This document shows positions 1 through 11,440 of a stretch of 64,000 nucleotides of DNA, piece by piece (the first letter of the stretch is position 1; each line of letters begins with the position of its first letter). The notes below the pieces were generated by a model. That model ran no database searches. It was not told where the DNA came from and was given only the letters and a program-made list of their open reading frames with translations. The stretch spans positions 4,180,619-4,244,618 of the forward strand of contig CM019230.1 of assembly GCA_009741485.1 (NCBI GenBank), in the 5' to 3' direction. This DNA is from Malurus cyaneus samueli (lineage: Eukaryota > Chordata > Aves > Passeriformes > Maluridae). A program made the translations under genes and the position numbers.

Positions 1-382
1 TGTTTACGTAAGTGTTGTTATTTATCACTTGTATGTCCATGTATTGCCCTTAGCTTAGGGAGAGAAGCTGAAGTTTGAGCGCAAGTCCTTTAGGATCTGC
101 GCTACTGGGCAGTGGCTGTGGGCTGGGATGAGTTCAGGACTGACTTTCTACTGCTCTGCCCCAAAACTGTGGGACAGCAACTGCTCCAGGGCAGCTGGGT
201 CTGGGAACAGAAACCCAAAGGCAACCTGGATACAGCAAAATCCACTCCCACACATGGATCAGGGACATAAATACCATTGGAATGAAAATAGAGGGTTACT
301 ATTCTGGGGCAACGAGGGCGAGTTTCAAAAGCACCCATGACTTGATGCCCATACTTAGTGGATCTCAGGCTGCAGGTTAGTT
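1..382. other. Left-edge non-coding sequence
   Basis: I see no gene, splice site pair or recognisable repeat here. Both strands have short open frames of about 70-80 codons. They lack any protein character I recognise and overlap each other, as expected by chance. Confidence 0.6.
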
Positions 383-531
383 ACCCTATAGTGTAGCAAT
401 TAGGATACCTGGTTTTCATCCAGGATTGCTGGTATGGGAAGGTTTTGCCCATGACAAGGGACATTGGAATGAAATGGGTTGATCTTTAATGTTCCTTCCA
501 ACCCAACTGTTCTATGATGTTATGGTTCTAT
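383..531 (+). mobile_element. tRNA-Glu-headed SINE with CR1-like 3' tail
   Basis: Positions 383-440 resemble a tRNA-Glu(TTC) gene. There is an acceptor-like 5' end, a D-arm containing TTAGGAT, and an anticodon stem CCTGG/CCAGG (408-412 and 420-424) around the loop TTTTCAT with anticodon TTC at 415-417. The head ends in GGTATGGGAA, the tRNA-Glu 3' acceptor. About 15 bases of the variable loop and T-arm are missing, so this is not a working tRNA gene. From about 455 the sequence turns into the 3' end of a CR1 LINE (GATCTTTAATGTTCCTTCC, then degenerate TTCTATG repeats to 531). A tRNA head joined to a LINE tail is the structure of a SINE mobilised by that LINE, and passerines are known to carry such CR1-tailed SINEs. 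The family name is not certain; a one-off tRNA/CR1 chimera is the alternative. Confidence 0.7.
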
Positions 532-3500
532 TTAGCTGTTGCTGTTCTCAGAGGACAATGACACCTCAAGGAAACTTCCTGAGTTGGGCTATCAGTGGGA
601 TTAATGTACCTAAATCTCCCACCTGTTTTTTTGAATGGAAATAATCTGTATTAATTCCAGCCTAACACTTAACTTTTCTGTTACTGAAGGCTGAGTAATC
701 CTATGAATTCGATAGTGTGGAATGAAACCAGGAAACCGGACAACTTCTCCATCAGAAAATCATACATGGCCAGAAGTGAAAATAGCCATGAATATGACAT
801 TGATGTTTTCAGGCCCCAGGTGATTTTCAGTGTTTTGGATATGGGTGTCCAGATGTCGGATAATGCTCCCAGCTATGTTGTGTTTTCCTGTATCTGTCTC
901 TGTGTGGCACTGGTGCACTTTGAGAAATTCTTGAAGATGAACTAAAGATGTGGGATTTTGATGGAATCAGCTTCTGTGCAGACATTTATATATTATTGTC
1001 ATTCCATTTGACTCAGTGCATTCTGAAAACTTCACAAAACTGCTGAACAGTCCTGCCCCACCATTTATACAATATGTACATTCATATTTCTACTGTTCAC
1101 AGCCGAAACTTCTGCTGCGGTTGCTTTACTGACTACATCATGTCAAAACCTTTGGTACAAATTGTTTCATGACTCTTGCAGTTTGCAGGAAGAAAATTCT
1201 TTATCCAGAAAGCTGAGAAGTAACAACATCACATCTCCCATCACAGCCATGCATGTGTAAGGCAGTCTATATTCTCCTCTCTGGTGGGAGTCAAAGGGGA
1301 ATGTGTTTTTTTCACATTTTTAGAATATGCAGAAAATCTAGCCTGTCTGCCACATAAAAACTTTCATGTATTTTATATTTTTTTTTCCTATGTATTTAGG
1401 CAGGAAGGGTCACCTAGGGTGATTTTAGCAAAGAACTAGCACAAGACATGCACTGCCTGAGCTGTCAAAAGATGTATTAAGTGGGCATTTAATACTGGTT
1501 TATAATGGCTTCCCTCAGAGAGTTGAATTTAACCCCAAACTATTACTGTATCTGTATTGAGTATCTCATTTCAACAGAGTTCCACCCAAGCAGAAAAGGC
1601 TTCAGACAGTCACTGGAGTTCTGCAGCTTTTCTGCCTTCTGATCCTAACCATTTTTTACCTTTGGTAGATAGTTTATTATGCTAGACTCTTGATATCAGA
1701 ACCCATCTCTTTCATTTGGCCATGTTTACTTTTGATTTACGACTTTTAGCCACAGTTTTTTTAGAAAGTAACACGCTCCCTGTGCAAGTAAACTGAAGAT
1801 GGTGAGGTGTGACCTGTTCAGCCAGTCTTGAGAAAAGAGGGGTAATTTTAAACTTTGCTGTAGGAAAGAAGGGATTTCACCATTACCTGCATGACCTAAA
1901 ATGATTCATTCAAAAGATAAGCCAGCCTTATTTAGATCTTGGCTTGGTTTGGTAAATGGTTGTCACTACCACACCCTCTACTTTCTTATCTTGTTTACAT
2001 GGATGTAGAAATATTTCTGAACGTTTCCTTTAGCAGGTGATGCTAAAGCAGATGATATATATGAAAAGGTTTCTTTAGTGGGAACAGTGAGAATTGATCT
2101 TACTGCAATAATTCTTGGTATTCTTTCTTACTACCCTTTAGGTCAGACACTTGACTTGAAGTAAATTTCACTGAAGTCATCTGTTGTGTAGGAAAAAATC
2201 TGTGTATTTCAACCTTGTGCAGTATTTTAGATAGCTCTTGTGTATAAATTTATTCCTAAGAATTATCGTGAGGTAGGACAAAGAAAGACTCATCAGACAG
2301 GAAGTATTTCAGCTGATAGCCTGTGTAAGTTAGCTTAAAGCTCCTAATTTTCTTTCTGCTGCTAAAGAGTCAATAACAACTGGCTGAAATGGTCCATGTT
2401 CATTAGACAGACCATTTGCAGAGAGAGCAGTGTATGCTCTTTATGCTCTACCTATTGAGAAGGGAAGCAAATGAAATGAACATCTCTTGACACCATCCTC
2501 TAGTTGGAGAAATTACTTTTCCAGCTTTTTGTCTGCATTTCCCTTCATGTCTTTGAACCCTGCAAATTTCTGGGTTATTTAGTGCAGGTGGAAAACCAAG
2601 GAAATAGATCATTCCTATTTTGAACTTAAATCTCAGCTGAATCTGCTGCATCCTGTTGCAATAGTCTCTAACAAAAATCCTGGTTATGGTGAAATGACAG
2701 TGCCTGGAATTTGCTCCCAGGCTTCCTCAGGCTTGGCCAGAAATCTGCCACGGTGGCAGCCAAAGATTCAGAGGTTCTGTAACCAACTTATGCAAGGTTG
2801 AGGAATTGGCTTCTGGTGGTGTGATGCATCCCTCTGCTAATTAAAAGCACATGTCCACACAAGGAATGCATCTCTTCAAATGGGAACTTCATGTAATTAT
2901 GAAAGCAGTAGGAGATAAGAATAATTGTTTTCAGTTCCAGATGTCCTGTCTTCTTCAGCACTGCAGGAAGATTAAGTGAAAGTTGAGGAAGCCAATAACA
3001 AAGTTCACATGCACAGCAGGATAACTGATGTTGACTGAAGTACTGGTAGGATCTAATGGAGTTCAAAGAAAATTCCTTTCCATATTCCCAGCCACCAAAG
3101 AAGTTTCTCACAGTCGTTATAAGCACATCCATTTCATGAGCCTGATCACCCACAGAGTGGATGGTGTGCACAGCTATCAACCAACTGGGCTGAACTCCCC
3201 TGTGCTGTGAACTGTGTTAATGATAGGGGAGCTACAGTATTTTATGTGAAATGATTTGCTTCTCTGGCTTAACTGGCTTTGGGCTCCTTTTAGACTCCAT
3301 TCCTCATCACAAAACACACACACTGCATGATGTGGTAAGGACAATTTACAACAACTCAACATGTTGAAAGAGCACTTTCTGGAAGTTTCAGTAAATGCAG
3401 TAAACTGATGTGTTGTGTCCGTGTGCGGGCTTAGGGATAAAATAAAGGCAAATTCAGTGAAGGGTTAGGAAAAAGGCAAGAAAAACTGATTGAATAGGGA

Positions 3501-5770
3501 GCCCACAATGGTTGTACTTTGCCAGATTAGTGAGTCACTGTTTGCTGTGCTGTTAAGGCCCAGGAGACTGTTAGAAATTCAAAGGAAGCCATGAAGTACT
3601 ACGAGTTTTTCAGTCGGCAGAGCAACAGCATTGCTCAATTGAGGAGTAAAACTGCTCTCTCAGTAGGCACCAGTGGGTTCCAGAATCACACAGGCTTCTT
3701 GCTTATCAACCCAGCTTTGGGGCTGCACTTTCCTCTAAGCAGCTGTGCTCAGGCCCCAGGGAGGAGATTTTGTCATTTAGGCAGGTCCTAAAGGGGAGCT
3801 GTGTATCACTGAAACCCAGCAGTCCAGAGCTGTGAACCTGTAACCCCTCACTGCAGCTGTTGCTCAGCACTGAAGTTTCCTCAGCTGTTTGCACTGAATT
3901 TCTCCAGGTGCCAAACGTGCTGCTCCGGGTGTCTCTGGTCCTTCTTTCCTTACATCCTTGGAGAGCCATCCTCAGAACGCAGCAGGACCTTAAAAAGCTG
4001 AGGTAGACTTTTTAAAAAAGCCACAGGGCTAGTGTCCCAAATTGTATTTGACCCTACAATGCCTGAGTGCTACAAACCCACCCTTCATGGGAGAGCCCAC
4101 CGATCTCTCAGCCCTAGAGGAGACATCATTCCCATCACTTCTCATGGCAGCTTTTTTGCTTCTCAGCAAGAAATAAGAATTGCAGAGTCTAGGAGATAGT
4201 GTGACATTTTAACCTATTGTTAGGGCATTTATTTGTATATAAACAGGAGTTCTAAGCCCAGCTTCAGTGCTTGTTTATGTGTACTTCAGAATAGTTCCTC
4301 AAAAAATCAGTTTTGTGAGATCACTTACGTAAAAAAATCAGTATTTTATGTAATATTTTCAGCAATAAAATTGGCATGGAAAAATAAGAATGTACTAATG
4401 GAGCTGTGGATGGTGTAAGCCTGGGAGGGAGGTTCTCTGTCAGTGTAGGAGGACCAAATACTGCACTGGAAGGACTAGAGAGGAATTGATGTAATTGGAA
4501 TGGGGTGAAATTTAGGTCATGCACACATGTGCTAACAGCAAGAATTTCTGATATAAAGTGAAAAATGAAACTGATACTGGAGAAAAATCCAGACATCCTG
4601 AACAATCAGAGGAAAATTATGAAATGTTAGTATTTCTCGTAGGACAGGAAAACACTTTCACTTCCATGCAGAAAGTTGGTAAGGCCACATCTAAAAAAAA
4701 AATTATCAAGAATAAGTCTGAGAGAGTTTAATTTCTCCCTCTTAGGGCCCTAGAGGGTTAATTGCCAAAAGAAAGAATAGATGCTTCAGCCAAAGCCTTA
4801 CTTCCATGTATAATTGTCTATGAATCCATGCAGCTAGAAGCAAAGTTCCTAGATATCAACAGAATAAGGCTTGAATTTCCAACAGGAGGAGTAGGAACCT
4901 GTCTTTTTTGGGGTGGAACTTGTCAAATCTAATAAAGATATTATTGACACAGCTGCCTGCACTGGGAAGGACCAGACAATGGTCCAAGGGATCCTGCCTA
5001 ATGAAATTCCCCTCAGATCCAGTTAGTTTGTCATTTCTGCTCAAATGCTGATGTATTTGAAGGGAGCACCAGCACACCAGCAAACGGGAAAACAAAAATA
5101 CCAGTTTCTTGTCTAAAGCTGTGGAGCTTTTCCAGAGCCTGGTTGATTTGTCTGAAAGAGATGAACCCTTGGCAGGGTCTCCATCACTGGGCAGTTCTTA
5201 ACAACACACAGCATGAAATCCTGGCCCCTGTAAAGTTGATGGAAGTTTTGCCATTAATTTCACTGAGGCCAGGATTTCACCCTGGAAAGGGAGTCAAAAG
5301 TACAAGCATGCTTTCAGAGACAGAATGGCTGATTAAATACATCTGGTACACCGCTCTTTTATCAATCATTGATAAAATAGTGTCTTTTAAATATAAACTT
5401 TGTGTGAGCTTAACCACAAAACTCAAACATGTCCTTTTATGAGACTTAAAAGCATAATTTGTCTGCTTTTTGTCTGAAATAAGAGAAATAATGGTAAAAA
5501 AATAACACACACCCACACCCATCCACTCCAAACCCTGTAGTATTTGATGTGCTGCAGAAACGAGCGATTAAAGCTTAGGAAAGCCAGCTAAAATATTTCT
5601 CAATGATACACAAAATTTTATCCCCTAGCAAAGCCATCCAAAGCTATGTTCCTCCTCCTTTAACTCCTATTTCAGGTGACCCAGCACGGCCGCCTCTGGC
5701 ACTGCAGCGGGCTCGGGACAGGCAGTGACCCTCATCCGCACTGCTGCAGCCGGGATGGGCTGGAGGGCAG
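532..5770. other. Gene-free intergenic stretch
   Basis: No coding exon is recognisable. The open frames are short and give no familiar protein. Base composition is ordinary to AT-leaning with short homopolymer runs (for example at 1381 and 4690). In mammals the gene divergent from TMEM100 is PCTP, and I specifically looked for START-domain sequence on the minus strand and saw none. Confidence 0.5.
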
Positions 5771-6495
5771 GGGGGCTGCAGGAGGGTAGAGTGTAGGGGA
5801 GTGTTAACAGCCTGCATGGGAGAAAAACACCACGTCCTTGGCTACCTTTGAGAAAAAGAGATTGGAATGTAGAATTGATAACACAGGTGGCCGAACTGAA
5901 AACATTGGCGACGCTGCAGCTCTTTGCAGTGCTGATGAGTAGAAAGTGACAGCTTCACTGACCAATGGATGTTTGACACAAATGTATACACTTGTTGAAA
6001 AATGGATAAAAGGGGGTATACCTCGTAATAAAGGGTGTTATGAGTTCTGTGACTATGTGTGTCTTTGTGTCTGTTATTTTGCGTCTGCTGTCTGGCCAAC
6101 AGCGATAGTAGAGGGGGCTGCAGGAGGGCAGAGGAGATGCAGGAGGGCAGAGGGAGCTGCAGGAGGGGCTGCAGGAGGGCAGAGGGGTTACAGGAGGGCT
6201 GCAGGAGGGCAGAGGGGTTACAGGAGGGGCTGCAGCAGGGCAGAGGGGTTACAGGAGGGGCTGCAGCAGGGCAGAGGGGTTACAGGAGGGGCTGCAGGAG
6301 GGCAGAGGGGCTGCAGGAGGGGCTGCAGGAGGGCAGAGGGAGCTGCAGGAGGGGCTGCAGGAGGGCAGAGGGGTTACAGGAGGGGCTGCAGAGGGCAGAG
6401 GGGCAGGAGGGGCTGCAGCAGGGCAGAGGGGTCAGGAGGGGCTGCAGCAGGGCAGAGGGGCTGCAGGCAGGGGCTGGCAGGGGCAGGAGGGGCTG
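5771..6495. repeat. G-rich minisatellite, about 31-bp unit, split by an LTR
   Basis: The main block (6111-6495) is built from variants of GGGGCTGCAGGAGGGCAGA and GGGGTTACAGGA, about a dozen copies of a roughly 31-bp composite unit. A copy of the same core, GGGGCTGCAGGAGGG, also occurs at about 5773-5787, on the other side of the LTR-like block. That suggests the array was present first and was interrupted. Long open frames on both strands here are by-products of the repeat length and are not genes. The G-runs could form quadruplexes. Confidence 0.8.
5802..6101 (+). mobile_element. Candidate solo retroviral LTR
   Basis: The block begins TGTTAACAG and ends GGCCAACA, giving the TGTT...AACA terminal inverted repeat typical of LTRs. 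Inside, in LTR order, are a CCAAT box (5962-5966), a TATA-like GGATAAAAGG (6004-6013), and a poly(A) signal AATAAA (6027-6032), followed by a T/G-rich U5-like tail. Length is 300 bp. No internal retroviral sequence adjoins it, so it would be a solo LTR. I could not find a clean target-site duplication, which weakens the exact ends. It could influence the TMEM100 promoter next to it, but that is inference. Confidence 0.5.
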
Positions 6496-7560
6496 CACTT
6501 CGCTCCCCCGGCCCATGTGTGTGTGCCCGCCGCGGCAGGGCGCGATGCCGATCCCCCCCGGTTCGTGTCCCCGCCGAGCGCATCCCTGAGCCGGGCTGTG
6601 AGCAGTGCCTGCGGGGCGGAGGGAGGAGGCCCGGCCCCGTGCCCGGCCCAGCCCGGCGCTCCGGACACCCTTCCCGGCCCCCCCGCGCCCAGCGGGACCG
6701 TCCCGCTGCCGCCCCGCCCGCCGCAGCTCCCGCCGCTGAATTTGCTCCGGTCCCTTGATTGTTTCGCTCCCACCGAGAACTTTGTTTACAGTCCCTTGTG
6801 CTCCGAGCTGCATCCCCTCTTATGCTGCCTGCGGGCTGGTGGCCGCTGCAGTCCCGCCCGGCGGCCGGGAGGTAAGGCACGGCTCGGCACGGCTCGGCTT
6901 CGCTAGGCACGGCTTTCTATGGCACAGCAGCCTATGCTATGGCACGCTGGTCTATCCTAGGGCACGGACTGGCACGGCTCGGCTCGGCTCGCTCGCAGCC
7001 CCGGACCCGCACTCGCCGCGGCCGCGCCCCCGCCGGTTCCCGGTGCCCGTCCCGGTGCTCGGTTCCCGGTGCCGGCTCCCGGTGCCCGGCTCCCGGTGCT
7101 CGGTTCCCGGTGCCGGTCCCTGCCGTCCCGGTTCCCGGTGCCCGGCCGGTCCCGGTCCCGGTGCCCGGTCCCGGTGCTCGGTTCCCGGTGCCCGGCTCCC
7201 GGTGCCCGGCTCCCGGTGCCCGGCTCCCGGTGCTCGGTTCCCGGTGCCGGTCCCGGTGCCCGGCTCCCGGTGCTCGGTTCCCGGTGCCCGGCTCCCGGTG
7301 CTCGGTTCCCCGAGGCTGTTCGGGCACGCCGGGGCCCCGCTGCTCCCTCCGCTCCGGCACAGGGCTCTCCCCGGTTCCTGCAGCCGCGGGGGTTCCGCAG
7401 CCGGAGCCGCTCCCCGGTGCAGGTCGGGGTGTCCCGCCGAGCGCTGCCGCTCCGGTACCGCAGGGCTGGACGCGCACGGGGCTTTGCCCGCCTGTTCGCG
7501 TCTCCGCTGTCTTGCAGAAATGCTCGGGGACAAGCAGGGTTTTACCCCAGGTGTGTGTGT
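6496..7560. promoter_or_regulatory. TMEM100: CpG-rich block, probable TMEM100 promoter and 5' exon region
   Basis: This is the most CpG-dense region of the window and lies 5.5-6.5 kb upstream of the TMEM100 coding exon. The coding exon has an acceptor 61 nt before the ATG, so an upstream non-coding exon is required. A strong donor-like GAG|GTAAGG lies at 6872, after sequence that could be 5' UTR. A second exon-like interval is 7518-7550 (acceptor CTGTCTTGCAG, donor CCCAG|GTGTGT). No TATA box is obvious. These exon boundaries are guesses from splice motifs only. The long open frames on both strands come from GC richness and the internal minisatellite. An alternative is that the island belongs to a divergent transcript. 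Confidence 0.5.
7033..7310. repeat. GC minisatellite inside the CpG block
   Basis: About 20 copies of a 13-14 bp unit alternate between CCCGGTGCCCGGCT and CCCGGTGCTCGGTT. The unit is CpG-rich, so the array itself inflates the CpG count of the island. A related GGCACGGCTCGG motif is repeated less regularly at about 6876-6995. Confidence 0.85.
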
Positions 7561-10500
7561 GGCGTGTAGCGGGCGCGTTTGAAAGTTTTGCAGTTGGCAG
7601 ATAAGAGTTTGTGGAGGGGTTGGGGTGGCTCCCATCCTATCCCCCGGTTATGTCGGGGAAATGAAAAGGTACGAGAGCTTAAATCTGTTCGTGATTTTAC
7701 CTAAAAACTTACTGCATCCTGAGGCTCAGGCAGCCGGTATGGAGGCTTTGTGTTCTTCTCCTGCCTCTGTAGCTCAGGGCTTGATCTAGAATACTGGAAG
7801 TACAAATCCTGGTTGTGTATTTCCAGGAGTGTTCACCTGGGGAAGAGCTGCGGGATTGTGCTGAGGATTACGATAGTCTGTTGAATTCTGAATGAACTCA
7901 GGCTCTCCTCTCGGGACAGAAGGGACTCCTTGTGCTGTTTTCTCTTCACTTTAATTCATAGCCAAGTGTGAGCATTCTGATTTATTGGGATTTTGCATAA
8001 GCAAAAAAGTGTTTCTGAGGTATTGTGCAAGACAGAGAGGTCAGAGCCTGAAAGCGGAAAACTCAAATGGGTCCCATTGGTTATGAGTGAAATGTGAAAA
8101 AGGGGAAAGGGTTGTAGTGGCTCTTTGCCCTTGCACAGAGATATTCTTTATTTGGGAAGCCTCCTGAGAGAGCACCAGACTGAAATGATTCCGAGTTAAA
8201 ACACTGGAAGGTTCATGTGGAGATTTCTTGTGTTTCTGCTTCTCAGCTTTGTGGTGAGGGAGGGAAGGAGAAGGGAAGAAACCGCATCTCAAAAAATTGC
8301 TCTGTCAGTTAGAATTTTTGATAAAGAAATTAATTTTAAAAATTTACCTAAACTGTGTGTAGTCACAGATAAATACAAATAAATAACTGACAGAGCAATG
8401 AATCTTTACCAATGAAGATGCTGGCGGAGTGGCTTAGGGGGCACAATTGCGCTGGGAAGAGCTTTTCAAACAAATTTAACCTTGCTGTAATCCAGGTGGA
8501 AGTTGACTGCAAGCACATTTCAGATGTCTGTGTTGATTTAATGAAATCTAGATTATTTATCTGAAGTGAGGATTTTTTCCCTGCTTTTCCCTCCACACTT
8601 TTCGAAAAGTTAAACTACTTGCTTGGTAATGTGTGAAAGTATATAGTCATGGAGATAAACAAGGAGACTTCCTTATTATTAGCTAACTTCAATAACTGGC
8701 TAAATATACTTTAGCTATGTCACAGGCTTATTCCAAGGAACTCCTGGAGAACAGCAGCAGTTTGTGCCTGTAAATGTTTGTGTTTATCAAATGCCAGTAG
8801 GATCTAAATAACTTTAAACCAGAACCCTGAAAGTTTATCATTATACAAACTTATTCTCATGAATTTACTCTCATCCCCACTTAGGACTCCTGCTTCAGTT
8901 TGGAAATGATCTTCCATGATCATGCACTTCCAGAAAGGGAATGTCAAATAAGATTAGCAACATAAATCTCTGCTGCTTCATAAGTTTTACCCAGCTGCCT
9001 GGTGACTTCACAGCTGTTTCTGCAGTTGATAACAATTTCCATCGCTCTGCTTTCTGTAGAGTCGTCACTGCCCTGCTGCAGAGTCCGCCTTGTCCCTGCT
9101 GGAGTTACGGATCTTGTTTTTAAAAATCCAATAACAGAAATGAACAACAGTAAATGTAATGGACTTACGTTATTACAGTGAATTCTTGGACTCTGCTAGT
9201 TTGCCTTTTTTATTTCCTGAAATGAGTTTTTGGGGTAATATTATTTAGGTTTTGTTATAGTGGAGTAGTTTGAAAAGGTTTTTTTTAGTGGCAAGTGTGT
9301 TGTCATGGTCAGTTCTCATCTAGGAAAACTGAGGAACAGGGAGATTAAATTATTTGCTATGGACACATAGAAGAGACAAAAGAAAACGGTATTCTGAATC
9401 ATTATTAATACAGGTGAAATGAGCAATAGAAATCAAGTTAAATGATATTTTTAACTACAGAAATTCATGTGCACTGCCTTTTCCTGCCTGGCTCCTTCTG
9501 GGGGATTTGATTGGGTTATGATACTCACTATTGAGACATCACATCATTAAAGGAAAATGTTACATAGGGCCAAAAATGGGTGGCTGCTGCCAAGAAAAGA
9601 AGCAGAAGCCACTAGGGGAGAGCCAGAGGAGATCATCTCCTGCTTTGGTTGGGTGAGGAGCAGGAGTCAGCCCACAGCAGAAGCTTTTCCATTCAAGAGT
9701 TTTGTTCTCAAGAAGCTGATAAATATCCAACCACTTTTCTTGTAGGAAACTTCCACGCTAGAATATTGTCACCTCCAATCCATCATTGAGCAACATCTGA
9801 CCCTTCAAAGCCTCGAGCAGCTCTTTCTGCCTTGAATCATCATACAAGACACCTTCAGCACTGTTCCCCTGCTTTCTGAGCCAAGGATCTCTCACCATGG
9901 ATTTCTCCTGGATCTGGTAGGTGTGCGTGCTGATGGATTTCACGTCTTCTTGGTCAATCTCAACTTACACTTATTCGTGGCTAAAAATTTCCTCTCCACA
10001 GATCGCCACAGAAGCACATTCTTCCTCCAACTCCAAGCAGCTCCTTAAGATAGTACTTGTGGTATGATTAGTGAGAGGATGCTGGTGTTGCTGGGTATCT
10101 TTGCCTAAATTTCTTGCTCTGAAACTTGAACCAAATCACCTGTTGGCGTAAGTCAGAAGTGACTTTGCTGGCAATGAGGATCCAGTGCCCTTTTTTCTAG
10201 GGCTGAATACCTTTGCTCACGCTTCAAATAGGTTCTGTTGTTTATTTAATGTAATAGGATTTCAACAGGGGGATGTTTGTTTGTTTAATATGAATGCCTG
10301 CCTGCTCACATCCTATTCCAGGCAAAAACTCCGCTCCTCAGAAATCAACAGGTATTTTGCCATTGACTTAATTACTATACATTAGAATGGGTTTTTTTTA
10401 TTATTATTATTCCTGTTAGATTTCACTGTATAAATATACCTCCTTTCTTCATAAATCTCTGTAATAGAGGTCTGGGATATTTTAATAGTCATTGAAGACG

Positions 10501-11184
10501 GATCTGAAGCAGAGGGACAAGAAATAAACATATTTTGATTGACGGTTGAAGCTTTTCAGAATAATAATAATGTTTATTACGGGCTTTTTGAAGTATTTGG
10601 GAAGTTTGCCTTTTTCAGTGGCTGTTAGAGTACTTAGACTTTTGAATAGTTATTACAGTATATTTGAACCAATAGACCTTTTATATGGAAAATAGTTAAT
10701 TTTTTTCTCCCTCAATAGTTTAATTTATTGAATTATAAATTATATCAACAATTTAATAATAAAATGTTAAACTAATTGGATATGGCTGATGGTAAGATCA
10801 AAAAAGGTGACATTTGGGGAACAGATTCTTATGTCGTGCTGAACTTCTGTAAGGTTTTACGGATAAATAATGCAGCAACGCAATGGCACCAGTGTAAGTC
10901 TCACTGCTGTGTCAGTCATTGTTGAAAATACAGGATTTGGGCTCAGATTCCTGTGGGAACAGATCTGCGGCACTTGAGAGCAAATCTATGGCTTTCCTGG
11001 GCTCTTCCCTTCTGATTTAAAAGGCATTTAATGATGTGTTATGATTCAAAGAACAAAGCTACCAAAGCTAGGAGAATTCAGGATACCTGAGGTGTCAGCA
11101 CAGATATATTTGCTTTGTTTGATAAGCACTGAACAAATCCCCTTCCTGCACTTGGAGATCCCAAATCCTCTCACAGAAACAGGC
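7561..11184. other. Probable TMEM100 intron, first part
   Basis: No coding sequence is recognisable. If the CpG block carries the first exon, this is intronic. The region is AT-leaning, with AT-rich patches around 10390-10790 (ATTATTATTATT near 10402 and a run of AATTTAATAATAAAATG around 10750). No repeat family is recognisable here. Confidence 0.4.
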
Positions 11185-11440
11185 AGAACCATGGAATGGT
11201 GGTAGTTGGAAGGAACCTCTGGAACTCATCTGGTCCAACCCTGCAGGGTCACCTGGACAAGACTGCCCAGGGCTGTTCAGATGGCTTTGAATATCTCCAT
11301 GGGTACAGATTCCAAAACCTCACTGGGTTCCAGTGCTCAGTTACCCTGAGAGTAAAAAAGTTTCCTGGTGATCAGCATTTCAGTGAGTGCCTGTTGCCTC
11401 TCAGGCTATCCCTGTGCTGGGTATGCTCACCAGGACAGGC
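11185..11440 (-). mobile_element. CR1 LINE 3' fragment, antisense
   Basis: Read on the + strand this is the reverse complement of a CR1 3' end: AGTTGGAAGGAACCTCTGG, then TCTGGTCCAACCCTGCAGG, a GCCCAGGGCTG stretch, TTTGAATATCTCCA, and AGAGTAAAAAAGTTTCC. These are hallmarks of avian CR1 elements. Only about 250 bp are present, the usual 5'-truncated form, and no reverse transcriptase coding sequence remains. The right edge is approximate because similarity fades after about 11430. Confidence 0.85.

Noticed and set aside
383..440. Functional tRNA-Glu gene
   Set aside because: Most of the T-arm is deleted and a CR1-type tail follows, so it is a SINE head or tRNA-derived fossil.
5946..6758. Overlapping open frames of 110-270 codons on both strands
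   Set aside because: They are produced by a G-rich minisatellite and CpG-rich sequence, run in several frames at once and have no domain.
6280..6910. Possible first exon of PCTP on the minus strand
   Set aside because: PCTP is the divergent neighbour in mammals, but no START-domain N-terminal sequence appears in these frames.
6755..7635. Open frames of 165-275 codons rich in Pro, Gly and Arg
   Set aside because: They come from the CCCGGTGC tandem array. They read in nearly all frames and contain no recognisable protein.
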